Source: Thermodesulfovibrio sp. (GTDB lineage: Bacteria; Nitrospirota; Thermodesulfovibrionia; Thermodesulfovibrionales; UBA6898). From it: a stretch of DNA of 64,000 bases. Under the pieces are notes generated by a model. That model was not told the DNA's origin. It saw nothing but the letters and a program-made list of their open reading frames with translations, and did not search any database. The position numbers were made by a program, and so were the translations under genes. This document shows, piece after piece, positions 27,620 through 36,653 of this stretch; the stretch's first letter is position 1, and every line of letters begins with the position of its first letter. Location: assembly GCA_013824615.1 (NCBI GenBank), contig PNOC01000006.1:31521-95520 (forward strand), read 5' to 3'.

Positions 27620-28816
27620 TCAGCCGGTTACGCAGGTACCGCCCTCCTGCGAGTCTCCCCAGCCCTGCGCAAAGGGGGATATCTCCCTGAGCCTCCTAAT
27701 CACGGCAGGGAATTCAGTCACCAGGTGGTCCACATCTTCAATCGCATTCCCCATACCCAGGGTAAAAACAATAGAGCCCTGCGCCAGTCCGGTCGGTACG
27801 CCCATCGCCAGAAGCACGGGAGAGGACTTCAAAGCCTTTGATGAACAGGCTGATCCGCTCGCGGATAAAATACCCTTGGCTGCCATCAGCATCAGCATCG
27901 CCTCGCCCTCGATAAATTCAACACAGAAACTGGCATGCCCCGGCAGACGGTTCTGACGGTCGCCAGTCAAAATAGCATTTGGAATCCCTGCCACACTGTC
28001 GATGATCCTGTCCCTCAGCGGCCTGAGATATTCCATCCTCTTGCCCAGCTCAGCCTTTGCAAGCTCTGCAGCCTTGCCCATGCCGACGATCGCAGGGACA
28101 TTCTCTGTTCCTGCCCGCCTGCCTGACTCCTGTATGCCGCCGTATATAAGCGGAACGATCCGCAGACCCTGCTTCACATAAAGGGCCCCCGCACCTTTGG
28201 GGCCATAGAACTGATGTGCAGCCATCGTCAGCAGGTCAACTCCCAGGTCCTGCACATCAACCGGAATATTGCCGGTGGAAGCAACAGCATCGGTATGCAC
28301 GATAATATTATGTTCTTTCGCGATCCGGGCAATCTCCTTGATCGGTTCAATCGTCCCGACCTCGCTGCTGGCATGGGTCACTGATATCAGAGTTGTCTCC
28401 TTGATGATCGCCTTCCTGACGGTCTCAGGATCAACAACCCCCTGTTTGTCAACCGGAAGATACGTGACCGTAAACCCGCTTTTTTCGAGGAAACGGGCAG
28501 CGTTCAATATGGAATGGTGCTCCATGCGGGAGACGATAATATGCTTGCCCTCATTCTGCCGGGCAAGGGCAATACCCCTCAGGGCAAAGTTGTTCGCCTC
28601 GGCGCCGCTGGCCGTAAAAGTGATTTCAGAGGGCTTTGCATTGACAAGGCCGGCAACCTTTTCCCGAGCCTCTTCAATGGCGTTCTTGGCCGTCATACCA
28701 TAGGCATGAACACTCAGAGGGTTGCCGAACTCCTCTTTGAAATACGGCATCATCGCCTCAAGCACTACCGGGTCGAGCGGGTTCGTGGCCACGTGATCAA
28801 AATAATATTTCTTCAT
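27620..28816 (-). CDS. NifS/IscS-like cysteine desulfurase homologue lacking the PLP lysine
   Basis: Fold-type I aminotransferase-V family protein, 398 residues, aligned with IscS/NifS throughout: YFDHVATNPL, FGNPLSVH, MEHHSI, HTDAV, YGPKGAGALYV, GGIQESGRRAGTENV, and SGSACSS with the persulfide Cys324. The Schiff-base lysine of IscS lies in SGHKIYGPKG. Here the same place reads AAHQFYGPKG, so Gln202 (codon CAG) replaces it, and the PLP-ring Gln of DATQS is Ala179 in DAVAS. It may be inactive as a desulfurase, act on persulfide transfer, or use another residue. I chose ATG 28816 (GAGG 5 bases upstream), 2 bases after the TusA-like stop. It is the third gene of an operon headed by an IscR-like regulator. 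Confidence 0.85.
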   Translation of the reverse strand: MKKYYFDHVATNPLDPVVLEAMMPYFKEEFGNPLSVHAYGMTAKNAIEEAREKVAGLVNAKPSEITFTASGAEANNFALRGIALARQNEGKHIIVSRMEHHSILNAARFLEKSGFTVTYLPVDKQGVVDPETVRKAIIKETTLISVTHASSEVGTIEPIKEIARIAKEHNIIVHTDAVASTGNIPVDVQDLGVDLLTMAAHQFYGPKGAGALYVKQGLRIVPLIYGGIQESGRRAGTENVPAIVGMGKAAELAKAELGKRMEYLRPLRDRIIDSVAGIPNAILTGDRQNRLPGHASFCVEFIEGEAMLMLMAAKGILSASGSACSSKALKSSPVLLAMGVPTGLAQGSIVFTLGMGNAIEDVDHLVTEFPAVIRRLREISPFAQGWGDSQEGGTCVTG

Positions 28817-28818
28817 AC

Positions 28819-29070
28819 TCACCTCGCATGCTTCTTGATATAGAATTTAAAAAAATCCGGGGTCTCATCTATCCCGAGGAACTCGTTACCTGTCTTGTCG
28901 CACCAGGCCGGGATATCCTCAAGCGCCCCGTCGTAGTCGGTCATGATCTCAAGTATCTGCCCGGGCTCAAGCTCCTTCATCTGCTCCTCAAGCTTCAGAA
29001 GATGCATCGGGCACATCATATAGACGATATCGGTCGTGACATCCGGCTTGACATTCTCGACAAACTTCAT
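28819..29070 (-). CDS. TusA-like sulfur carrier protein
   Basis: An 83-residue TusA/SirA-fold protein. TusA proteins carry sulfur as a persulfide on the Cys of a CPxP motif; here the motif is Cys20-Pro-Met-His. The segment LEPGQILEIMTDYDGALEDIPAWCDKTG is characteristic of the fold, and Cys57 lies in the position of the second helix. It overlaps the regulator gene upstream by 4 bases (ATGA), and the NifS-like gene follows within 2 bases. A sulfur relay between TusA-like and NifS-like proteins is inferred from this tight coupling. Confidence 0.85.
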   Translation of the reverse strand: MKFVENVKPDVTTDIVYMMCPMHLLKLEEQMKELEPGQILEIMTDYDGALEDIPAWCDKTGNEFLGIDETPDFFKFYIKKHAR

Positions 29071-29564
29071 GATGCCAGCCGCGCCTTTGTCTTATCCGGA
29101 ACCTTGGCCATAATATTGCCAGGAACCTGGCCAGGCCTCTGCTTCAGAGAAATAAACTCATTGCCTTCGAGCAGGTCCTTCAGCGTCATGCTGTTCAGAA
29201 AGGCCTCGATATTTTCACCAAGTGATTTCCAGAGCAGATGCGTAACACACCCTTCAACCCGCATGCAGCCCTCTTTCGGGTCAAGACAGGAGGTTATCGC
29301 CACCGGCCCCTCGAGCTCCCGCAGGATCTCACCGATGCTCACCTTGCCCGGGTCCCGGCTCAGGACATACCCGCCGCCCGGCCCCCTGACGCTCTTGATG
29401 ATGCCTGACTTGCGGAGCTGGTTGAGGATCTGCTCCAGATAGGCGACCGAAACATCCTGCCGCTCTGATATCTCCCTGATCGTGACAGGACCGTGATTGC
29501 AGCTCCGGGCAATTTCAAACATCGCCCGCACACCATACTGCCCCTTTGTCGATAATCTCAGCAT
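29067..29564 (-). CDS. IscR-like Rrf2-family Fe-S transcriptional regulator
   Basis: A 165-residue winged-helix Rrf2 protein. MLRLSTKGQYGVRAMFEIA and SVAYLEQILNQLRKSGIIKSVRGPGGGYVLSR form the DNA-binding domain. Cys93, Cys100 and Cys106 correspond to the [2Fe-2S] ligands of E. coli IscR (92, 98, 104), though the first spacing is one residue longer. It heads the operon with the TusA-like and NifS-like genes. A 25-bp site closely matching the IscR type-1 consensus overlaps its promoter, suggesting autorepression according to Fe-S status. There is no Shine-Dalgarno upstream, and the predicted -10 is only 7 bases from the ATG, so the mRNA may be leaderless. Confidence 0.88.
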   Translation of the reverse strand: MLRLSTKGQYGVRAMFEIARSCNHGPVTIREISERQDVSVAYLEQILNQLRKSGIIKSVRGPGGGYVLSRDPGKVSIGEILRELEGPVAITSCLDPKEGCMRVEGCVTHLLWKSLGENIEAFLNSMTLKDLLEGNEFISLKQRPGQVPGNIMAKVPDKTKARLAS

Positions 29565-29570
29565 ATATAA

Positions 29571-29603
29571 ATTTAATAATAGTCTAGTGATTCTGTCAAG
29601 TAT
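29571..29603 (-). promoter_or_regulatory. IscR type-1-like operator over the rrf2 promoter
   Basis: The minus-strand 25-mer from 29603 to 29579 begins ATACTTGAC and ends GACTAT. It matches 22 of 25 positions of the IscR type-1 consensus ATASYYGAC-TRWWWYAGTC-RRSTAT (mismatches at positions 10, 17 and 19). It contains the -35 TTGACA (29599-29594). TTAAAT (29576-29571) lies 17 bases further on as a -10. Confidence 0.65.
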
Positions 29604-29672
29604 TAAGATTGAGGGCAGATAGCGGCCTCGGGTAAAGAAAAGAAGGTGTCTGCCCTGGCAAAGTTACCAGGC

Positions 29673-31214
29673 CTACCAATCTATGGGGAAATAGTCTTTC
29701 AGAAACTTTCCGGACCAGTGTTTGCCGGTCAGGATTCCATCAAAAAAAGGATCACAGACCCTGGCAGCTCCATCGACAATATCCAGCGGCGGTTGAAAAT
29801 CATGGACATCCTGTTTCATCTGCGAAAGCTCAAGGGGATCTTCATCCGTGACCCAGCCGGTATCAACCGCGTTCATATAGATGCCATCCCGGGCAAGCTC
29901 TTCGGCAGAGGTATGAGTCAGCATATTCAGAGCTGCTTTAGCCATATTGGTATGCGGGTGCCTGGCATCTTTCTTAAACCTGAAGAACTTGCCTTCCATG
30001 GCAGTAACATTGACGATATGCTTCTGCCCGGTGTAATCGCGCTTCATGAGAGCCGCCAGGCGGTTGCACAATACAAAGGGCGCTACCGAATTCACCAGCT
30101 GCACCTCCAGCATTTCGGTAACCGGAACCTCTCCGAGACGCAGCCGCCAGCTGTTGGTCTTTCTCAGGTCTACCTGCTGGAGATCGGCATCCAGCCGGCC
30201 TTCCGGAAAAATCTCTTCAGAAACCAAAGAAGCATCATGCCTGTAGGGGATCTGGGAAAGTCTGGCAGATTCGCGCAGCCCGATGCCGGCCACCTGGTTA
30301 TGCCACGCAACAGGGAGTGCGGTTTCATTCTCCTGGATATCATGGCAGAGCGACGCAAGCAGCTGCTTGCAGGCCGCATGGTCTGCAAGCAGCTGCTGCG
30401 CCTCGGCGGACAAGACGCTGCAGCCCTTATTTTCGTTTTCCATAAGATGAGCATAAAAACCCGCAGGCCTGCGCACAGTCTGGGCAGCGTTGTTTATTAA
30501 TATATCGAGACGCCCGAACCGCTTTTCCAGATAACCGGCAAAGATCTCGACGCTCGGAATATGCCTCAGGTCAAGGCCATGGATATGCAATCTGTCGCCC
30601 CAGACCTCGAAGTCCTCTTCCTTGAAATATCTGGCTGCTGCATCCACCGGGAACCTGGTCGTCGCAATGACCGTAGCTCCGGCACGCAGCATCTGCAGCG
30701 TGGCCTGATACCCGATCTTTACCCGCGCGCCCGTAATAAGGGCAACCTGGCCCTGGAGCGACACTGTCTGGAACCGCTTGCGGTAGTTCAGGTCGCCGCA
30801 TCTGCTGCAGAGCATGTCATAGAAAAAGTGAAGACGGGTAAACTCTTCTTTACATATGTAGCAATTTCTGGGGGAATTCAGGATTTTCGTGCTGCGATCG
30901 GAATTGCGTCCTGCATCGGCTGCATCAAAATCTATCTGCAGCGGGGCAACAAAGGTTTCCTTGGTGCGGGCCTGACGGATACCGGTAGCATTTCTGCTGG
31001 TCCGGTCTTTTTCGAGCGCAGACCTGCGCCTGAGCTGACCTGCAGCCCTATTTCTTTTTTTTATTTCTTCTCTGTCGGGACGGGAAATCCTTCCCGTTGC
31101 TTTCAGAAGTGCAATCTTCTGCTCTTCCGGCAGGCCTGCGAACTGGCCCGGGTCAGCGGCAAGGGCCTCAAGCATGGCAATACAGTTGTCAATTTCCTCT
31201 GAAACATATTTCAT
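29673..31214 (-). CDS. Short-chain dehydrogenase-like protein with zinc-ribbon and insertion
   Basis: A 513-residue protein. Residues 1-110 are helical and charged. Cys118, 121, 136 and 139 (CYIC, CSRC) form a zinc-ribbon-like pair. A Rossmann SDR domain follows with TGARVKIG (161-168), NNAAQ (241-245) and, after an insertion of about 120 residues, a C-terminal SDR core. The YxxxK position reads THR422-x3-Lys426 (HTNMAKAAL), so the catalytic Tyr is missing, and the usual Ser segment is [11 protein letters not shown](P) binding is likely; classical SDR catalysis is doubtful. No substrate can be named. It lies 12 bases after the DUF62 gene in the greA-pyrK-pyrD run. Confidence 0.78.
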   Translation of the reverse strand: MKYVSEEIDNCIAMLEALAADPGQFAGLPEEQKIALLKATGRISRPDREEIKKRNRAAGQLRRRSALEKDRTSRNATGIRQARTKETFVAPLQIDFDAADAGRNSDRSTKILNSPRNCYICKEEFTRLHFFYDMLCSRCGDLNYRKRFQTVSLQGQVALITGARVKIGYQATLQMLRAGATVIATTRFPVDAAARYFKEEDFEVWGDRLHIHGLDLRHIPSVEIFAGYLEKRFGRLDILINNAAQTVRRPAGFYAHLMENENKGCSVLSAEAQQLLADHAACKQLLASLCHDIQENETALPVAWHNQVAGIGLRESARLSQIPYRHDASLVSEEIFPEGRLDADLQQVDLRKTNSWRLRLGEVPVTEMLEVQLVNSVAPFVLCNRLAALMKRDYTGQKHIVNVTAMEGKFFRFKKDARHPHTNMAKAALNMLTHTSAEELARDGIYMNAVDTGWVTDEDPLELSQMKQDVHDFQPPLDIVDGAARVCDPFFDGILTGKHWSGKFLKDYFPIDW

Positions 31215-31226
31215 ATCAAGGCCTGC

Positions 31227-32039
31227 TCATCCCCGGGTTATCATGACCGAAACCGGGTCCCCGATAGCAATTTTATTTTGATCAGCCGCCCTGCCCTGAA
31301 ACATGAAAAACTCAAGATGGCCTGAACTGTTGATCAGCGAGCAGAGTCTGCTGTCTTCGCCCTGCGCATAGAACTCCTGCAGAGGGACTTCCTGCTCCTT
31401 CAGCAGAATACGCAGAGGGCTGCGATTTTCAAAATCCGGAAGCATAGTGAGTTCTGTTGTCGTGATATTGGTGATCGCGTTGCCGAATCTGTCGATATGG
31501 ATCACTTCCCCCACCAGCAGACCCTCCGCGGACAGCTTCGGAACTGACATCGGTATTATCTGATAGTCGCTAACCGGTTCTCCGAAGCGTTCCATCGGCA
31601 GCCCGCGCGAAAACCAGGCAGCAACCGGGGCAAAGATATCACGGCCCTGGAAGGTCGGGCTGACTGACGACAGAAAATAATGCGCCGACGTGATATGGAC
31701 TATCTGCATAATATGAGGACACATGCGGTAGATATATGAAAAGACGCCGTTGTCCGGTCCGATGAAATAGTGATGGTCCGCCTCCACCAGGAGCGGTCTT
31801 CTGCCAGAGCCCACCCCGGGATCTACCACCACCAGGTGGATAGTGTTGGAGGGAAAGTACTGGAAGTTCATGCCGATCGTATAGGCAGCCTCCCTGATGT
31901 CATGCGGCCTGATTCCGTGGGAAATATCGACGATTGTTGCTGCCGGATTAATCTTCAGGATGACACCTTTCATCACACCGGCAAAGGGATCATCATACCC
32001 GAAATCGGTCGTCAGGGTTAGGACCGGATCAGCCCGCAT
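31227..32039 (-). CDS. DUF62 SAM hydroxide adenosyltransferase-like protein
   Basis: Member of the SAM-dependent chlorinase/fluorinase superfamily (270 residues), whose common activity is SAM hydrolysis to adenosine and methionine. [30 protein letters not shown] (Asp73, Arg80/81), GPDNGVFS and [11 protein letters not shown] are typical. The conserved His of the D-R-H set (normally TFHGRD) is Gln131 here (TFQGRD), so the activity may differ. I chose ATG 32039 over the upstream TTG at 32051. Its 5' end overlaps the pyrD stop by 11 bases. Confidence 0.85.
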   Translation of the reverse strand: MRADPVLTLTTDFGYDDPFAGVMKGVILKINPAATIVDISHGIRPHDIREAAYTIGMNFQYFPSNTIHLVVVDPGVGSGRRPLLVEADHHYFIGPDNGVFSYIYRMCPHIMQIVHITSAHYFLSSVSPTFQGRDIFAPVAAWFSRGLPMERFGEPVSDYQIIPMSVPKLSAEGLLVGEVIHIDRFGNAITNITTTELTMLPDFENRSPLRILLKEQEVPLQEFYAQGEDSRLCSLINSSGHLEFFMFQGRAADQNKIAIGDPVSVMITRG

Positions 32040-32958
32040 GTGCTGCACCAATAAGTGAGCGTATCTCCTGTATCTTTCCGCGTTCCATAAAAGCAGTCAT
32101 GCCGTCGATGATCTCAACTGTCACCGACGGGTTTACAAAATTTGCAGTCCCCACGGCAACCGCCGCAGCACCTGCCATCATGAATTCCAGGGCATCTTCG
32201 GCATTCATGATCCCCCCCATGCCTATCAGCGGAATCTTTACCGCCTTATACACGTCATAGACCATCCTTATCGCAACCGGCTTTATCGCCGGCCCTGACA
32301 GCCCTCCTCTGATATTTGCGAGCTTCGGCCTCCGCGTCCGTATATCAATAGCCATGCCGGTCAGCGTATTGATAAGCGAAAGCGCATCTGCTCCGGAATC
32401 CTCCGCGACCCTCGCCATCAGGGCAATATCCGTAACATTGGGTGAGAGCTTGACGATCAGCGGCAGCTTTGTCTTTTTGCGGACAGCGCTAACCACCTCG
32501 CAGGTCACCGCCGGATCGGTCCCGAAGACGGACCACCCTGCCTGCTTGTTCGGGCAGGAGATATTCATCTCAAGGGCATGGATGCCGTCAACGCCATCGA
32601 ACCTCGAAGCAGCCTCCGCATATTCATCGAGAGAATCGCCGAAAAAGTTTACAATTACCGGGGTGGAAAACCGCTTGAGAAACGGGAGTTTTTCCTTTAT
32701 AAACGCCGTAATACCGATGTTCTGCAGCCCGATTGAATTCAGCATACCGGAAGCGGTCTCGACAATGCGCGGCGGCGGGTTGCCCTCTTTTGGTTCGAGG
32801 GAAAGCCCCTTGACCACAATAGCCCCGAGCCTGTTGAGGTCGATGAACTCTGCATATTCAGGCCCGTACCCAAAAGTTCCTGATGCAGTCATGACAGGGT
32901 TCTTCAGCTTAAGACTGCCGATGGTCACTTCCAGATTTGAGGATAAGGGCTCTACCAT
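32029..32958 (-). CDS. pyrD: Dihydroorotate dehydrogenase, class 1B catalytic subunit
   Basis: FMN enzyme oxidising dihydroorotate to orotate in pyrimidine synthesis. The class 1B partner PyrK is encoded just upstream with a 7-base overlap. [27 protein letters not shown] (catalytic Cys) and [20 protein letters not shown] are diagnostic. At 309 residues it is full length. Confidence 0.95.
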   Translation of the reverse strand: MVEPLSSNLEVTIGSLKLKNPVMTASGTFGYGPEYAEFIDLNRLGAIVVKGLSLEPKEGNPPPRIVETASGMLNSIGLQNIGITAFIKEKLPFLKRFSTPVIVNFFGDSLDEYAEAASRFDGVDGIHALEMNISCPNKQAGWSVFGTDPAVTCEVVSAVRKKTKLPLIVKLSPNVTDIALMARVAEDSGADALSLINTLTGMAIDIRTRRPKLANIRGGLSGPAIKPVAIRMVYDVYKAVKIPLIGMGGIMNAEDALEFMMAGAAAVAVGTANFVNPSVTVEIIDGMTAFMERGKIQEIRSLIGAAHAG

Positions 32959-33824
32959 ACTATATCCTCAGCTTTGAAGACCGGCCCTTCCATGCAGATC
33001 CGCTGGTAGGCCGCATCTTTAGCTGATGACTCCCGCTGCTGAACGTCTTCCGTCCCCATGTCCTTAGCCTCTTTGGTCTTTATCTTCACCACACAGCCCA
33101 GGCAGGCGCCGATACCGCAGGCCATATGTTCTTCCAAAGACAGGTAGGCAGTAATGTTTCGGGAAACGGCAAAACCGGAAACCGCCCTGAGCATCGGCTT
33201 CGGACCACAGGCATAAATCAGGGGCAGGTTTTTCGTGTCAGCCGGTAATATCTTCTGCAGGAGATCGATCACATTACCTTTTTCACCGCACGAGCCATCG
33301 TCAGTACAGATATGGAAATCATCAGTCAGGCCTTTCAGTTCGTCGAGCAGCAACAGATCATCGTTGGTCCGTGCGCCATACAGGACGGTTGCCTTTCCTT
33401 TCATCTCCTCTATCAGGGGGAAGACAGAGGCAATGCCTATGCCCCCGGCAATAATAACCGGAGCTGCTGCATGAGCCACGGTGACGGATGCAGGGGCAGA
33501 TGCAGTAGCAGCAACGGGTTTCTGGACAGGATAGCCATTGCCAAGCGGTCCCAGAAGGTGGAGCGAATCGCCTGCCACATGCCCGGCAAGCAGTGTCGTT
33601 CCTTTTCCCTGGACCCGGTAGAGCAGCTGGATTCCCTCTGCAGTCTTTCTGAAGAGGCTGAAGGGCCTCTTCAGAAGCGGGTCGGAACTATCCCTCACCT
33701 GCACCATATAGAACTGCCCCGCCTTCGGCTTACGTCCGGTATCAGGACATCTCAGAGAGAGCAGCCGGTAGTTCTTTCCAACAGAAAAATTTCCGGTAAT
33801 CTCTGCTGTAACGTATCTATTCAT
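32952..33824 (-). CDS. pyrK: Dihydroorotate dehydrogenase electron-transfer subunit
   Basis: FAD and [2Fe-2S] subunit that passes electrons from PyrD to NAD+. The ferredoxin-reductase domain has KRPFSLFR and [15 protein letters not shown]; the C-terminus has the cluster cysteines [13 protein letters not shown] and a later Cys in RICMEGPV. At 290 residues it is slightly long; two low-complexity Ala/Lys inserts at about 112-121 and 250-270 may explain that. It overlaps pyrD by 7 bases. Confidence 0.94.
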   Translation of the reverse strand: MNRYVTAEITGNFSVGKNYRLLSLRCPDTGRKPKAGQFYMVQVRDSSDPLLKRPFSLFRKTAEGIQLLYRVQGKGTTLLAGHVAGDSLHLLGPLGNGYPVQKPVAATASAPASVTVAHAAAPVIIAGGIGIASVFPLIEEMKGKATVLYGARTNDDLLLLDELKGLTDDFHICTDDGSCGEKGNVIDLLQKILPADTKNLPLIYACGPKPMLRAVSGFAVSRNITAYLSLEEHMACGIGACLGCVVKIKTKEAKDMGTEDVQQRESSAKDAAYQRICMEGPVFKAEDIVW

Positions 33825-33850
33825 TTATGTATTTTCTCATGGGGCAGACG

Positions 33851-34324
33851 CTACTCATAGGTTATCTCAAGGACCTCGTATTCGATGGTCCGTCCAGGGG
33901 CCTTGATGACTGCGGTATCACCCACATCCTTGCCGATGAGCGCCCTTCCAACGGGAGAGGTAAGAGAAATCTTGCCCTGCTTGATATCCGCCTCTTCCGT
34001 GCCAACCAGAATAAAGACATACTCCTCATCAGCCTCAGTATCAAGCACCTTCACTTTAGCCCCAAAGGCAACCGTGGACTGCTTGATCTTTGACGGGTCA
34101 ATCACATCGGCCAGTGCCAGCTTTCCCTTCAATTCATCTATCCTGCCGCAGATAAAAGACTGCTGCTCTTTTGCCGCATGATACTCGGCGTTCTCGGAAA
34201 GGTCCCCATGCGCGCGGGCCTCAGCGATCGCCTGAATATTCCTGGGTCTGTCGACCTTCAATAACTTTTCAAGTTCTTCCTGTAATTTCTGGTATCCTGC
34301 CGGTGTTAAGGGTATCCTCTGCAC
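33851..34324 (-). CDS. greA: Transcription elongation factor GreA
   Basis: Stimulates transcript cleavage by backtracked RNA polymerase. The N-terminal coiled coil carries the active acidic tip (RAHGDLSENAEYHAAKEQQ), and the C-terminal FKBP-like domain ends in SPVGRALIGKDVGDTAVIKAPGRTIEYEVLEI. I chose a GTG start at 34324 (MQRIPLTPAGYQKLQ, 157 aa): AGAAGGAG is 5 bases upstream and it matches family N-termini. An in-frame start further upstream would add 14 non-conserved residues and run into the DUF4019 gene. Confidence 0.95.
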   Translation of the reverse strand: MQRIPLTPAGYQKLQEELEKLLKVDRPRNIQAIAEARAHGDLSENAEYHAAKEQQSFICGRIDELKGKLALADVIDPSKIKQSTVAFGAKVKVLDTEADEEYVFILVGTEEADIKQGKISLTSPVGRALIGKDVGDTAVIKAPGRTIEYEVLEITYE

Positions 34325-34335
34325 AATGACTCCTT

Positions 34336-34761
34336 CTACTTGATATAGTATCCTGAGACGCGCCATCTGCCGTCTTTGTCGAGCATCGGGGTCACCGTCT
34401 CCACGGCATTTTTCTTATTCTCAAAAGAGGTCTCGAACTGTATAACCACATACTCGCCGTCAGGGGCTCCCGGAAGCGACTTGCTGTAATTTTTTGACCT
34501 GACCGTTCTCTTCATCACCCTGCCCAGCGGCACTCTCACCCCTTTGACCTGTCCGGACCACTGTGCAGCAGTTACCGCACTCCGAAACAGCGCTGCAGAC
34601 TCAGTCCAGCTTTCAGCATATTTTTCTGTGTCAATCAGTGCAAGCCAGTCCTGCGCCGCCTTTACAGCCGCCTTTTCTTCAGACGGTCCAGCCAGAGCCA
34701 GGCCGGCAGAAAATATGAAAACCATGAAACTGAAAAATACTACCACATATCTTTTTTTCAC
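34336..34761 (-). CDS. Exported DUF4019 protein
   Basis: A 141-residue protein with a signal peptide (about 1-24, KKRYVVVFFSFMVFIFSAGLALA). The DUF4019 domain has AAQDWLALIDTEKYAESW, FRSAVTAAQW, PLGRVMKR, DGEYVVIQFETSFENKK and WRVSGYYIK, similar to NTF2-like folds. I chose the GTG at 34761, which has AGGAGG 5 bases upstream; an upstream start would break the signal peptide. Its role is unknown. It lies 11 bases before greA. Confidence 0.82.
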   Translation of the reverse strand: MKKRYVVVFFSFMVFIFSAGLALAGPSEEKAAVKAAQDWLALIDTEKYAESWTESAALFRSAVTAAQWSGQVKGVRVPLGRVMKRTVRSKNYSKSLPGAPDGEYVVIQFETSFENKKNAVETVTPMLDKDGRWRVSGYYIK

Positions 34762-34923
34762 CAGATCCTCCTGATATCTTTCCTCGACAGGTTTAGTAAT
34801 CAGACATACTATCGATAATTTAAACGATACCCCTGAAAATATCAATAATGCGGTGCGTCTTCATGGAAAGAAAATAGAAGGTTTCAGTATAATTATGCAC
34901 AAACAACGAAAGGACTACCGACC

Positions 34924-36600
34924 ATGAGATTCTCAAAAATGTTTATACCGACACTCAGAGAGGCCCCGGCAGATGCCGAGGCAATCAGCCATATCCTGAT
35001 GCTGCGCGCCGGCTACGTCCGGCAGCTCGCCGCAGGACTTTATATCTTCCTGCCGCTGGGCTGGCGTGTCCTCAACAAAATCGACGCTATTCTTAAAGAG
35101 GAGATGGAGTCAATAGGGGCACAAGAGATCTCGATGCCGATTCTCCATCCTGCTGAAATCTGGCAGCAGACCGGCAGATGGGACATGATCGGCGGTGAAA
35201 TGTTCCGCCTGAAAGACAGGACCGACCGGGACTTCTGTCTCGGCATGACGCACGAAGAGATCATGACCTGGCTCGCCTCCCGTGAGATACGCTCCTACCG
35301 GGACCTCCCTCAGGTCTGGTACCAGATACAGACAAAGCTTCGTGACGAGGCCAGACCAAAGAGCGGAATACTCAGAACACGGGAATTCATCATGAAGGAC
35401 AGCTACAGCTTTGACGCTGATGACGCCGGTCTCGACAAAAACTACGAACTCCATGCCGAAGCCTACCACCGCATCTTCAGCCGCTGCGGCCTGCGGTTCA
35501 TGCAGGTCGAGTCCGACCCCGGCATGATGGGCGGAGGCTACTCGCACGAGTTCATGGCCCCGAGCCCTGCCGGAGAGGATGAGATAGCCCTCTGTGACCA
35601 CTGCGGCTATTCAGCAAATGTCGAGCTTGCCCTTTCAACGCCCTTAGCCAGTGAAACACCGGACTGGCCCTGCGAAGAGGTACATACTCCGGACAAGAGA
35701 ACGGTCAAAGAAGTATCTAATTTCATGAAACTGCAGCCGTCAAATTTCCTGAAGAGCATTCTGGTTATTTCCGAGCAGGGACCTGTACTTGCGCTTGTAA
35801 GGGGTGATCAGGAACTGCATGAGAAAAAACTGGCAAAGGTCATCGGCAGCCACCGGCCGGCACAGAAGATCGAGGTGAAAGAGATTCTCGGGGTCGAGGC
35901 GGGCTTTATCGGACCCGTCGGTCGCGAGATCAGGATGATTGCGGACCATTCCCTGAAACAGGGTGCATTCGTCAGCGGTGCAAACAAACAGCATTACCAT
36001 ATAAAGGGCATCAGGGCAGAGAAGGATTTTACTGCGGAATGGCACGATATCCATATTGCGAAAGCGGGTGATCTCTGTTCCAGCTGCAGCACCCCCCTGA
36101 GGGTAGAGCGGGTCATCGAGATAGGCAATATCTTCAAGCTGGGGACCAAGTATTCCAGTGCCCTCAAGGCGGTCTTCCTGGATGAAAACGGCCAGGAAAA
36201 ACCGATCATCATGGGCAGCTACGGCATCGGGCCTGCACGGATCGCTGCTGCAGCCATCGAACAGAACTTCGACAAGGACGGTATTATCTGGCCAAAAAGC
36301 ATAGCACCGTTTGACGTGGAACTGATCCCGCTGAATATGAACGACCCAAAAACAGTCGAAACTGCCGAGGCACTTTACAGAGAACTCCGGCTAGAAAAGA
36401 TCGATGTCCTGATGGACGACCGCGAGGAACGCGCAGGGGTCAAGTTCAAAGACGCTGACCTGATCGGTATTCCGACCCAGATTGTCCTTGGAGAGAAGAC
36501 CCTCAAAGAAGGGCTTGTAGAGATAAAAGACCGCAAGACCAAAGAGATGGTGAAGGTAAAAGTCGAAGAGGTTATCGCACACCTGAAGGCAACACCCTAA
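34924..36600 (+). CDS. proS: Prolyl-tRNA synthetase
   Basis: Charges tRNA-Pro. This is a bacterial-type class II enzyme of 558 residues: the catalytic core (LRAGYVRQLAAGLYIFLPLG, TDRDFCLGMTHEE, RDEARPKSGILRTREFIMKDSYSF) is interrupted by an editing domain at about 240-390 and followed by SYGIGPARIAAAAIEQ and an anticodon-binding domain (DVLMDDREERAGVKFKDADLIGIP). A TATAAT sequence about 40 bp upstream may be its -10. Confidence 0.97.
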   Translation: MRFSKMFIPTLREAPADAEAISHILMLRAGYVRQLAAGLYIFLPLGWRVLNKIDAILKEEMESIGAQEISMPILHPAEIWQQTGRWDMIGGEMFRLKDRTDRDFCLGMTHEEIMTWLASREIRSYRDLPQVWYQIQTKLRDEARPKSGILRTREFIMKDSYSFDADDAGLDKNYELHAEAYHRIFSRCGLRFMQVESDPGMMGGGYSHEFMAPSPAGEDEIALCDHCGYSANVELALSTPLASETPDWPCEEVHTPDKRTVKEVSNFMKLQPSNFLKSILVISEQGPVLALVRGDQELHEKKLAKVIGSHRPAQKIEVKEILGVEAGFIGPVGREIRMIADHSLKQGAFVSGANKQHYHIKGIRAEKDFTAEWHDIHIAKAGDLCSSCSTPLRVERVIEIGNIFKLGTKYSSALKAVFLDENGQEKPIIMGSYGIGPARIAAAAIEQNFDKDGIIWPKSIAPFDVELIPLNMNDPKTVETAEALYRELRLEKIDVLMDDREERAGVKFKDADLIGIPTQIVLGEKTLKEGLVEIKDRKTKEMVKVKVEEVIAHLKATP

Positions 36601-36620
36601 GAGGGATTTTTTTTCAGATC

Positions 36621-36644
36621 AGGAGGGCCCGTCCGGGCCCTCCT
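36621..36644. terminator. Hairpin between convergent proS and ettA
   Basis: A 10-bp perfect stem AGGAGGGCCC/GGGCCCTCCT with loop GTCC. A T-tract precedes it on the plus strand, and none follows the stem on either strand. It is a strong hairpin in the right place for termination but not a textbook one. Confidence 0.55.
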
Positions 36645-36653
36645 GCTAAACTC

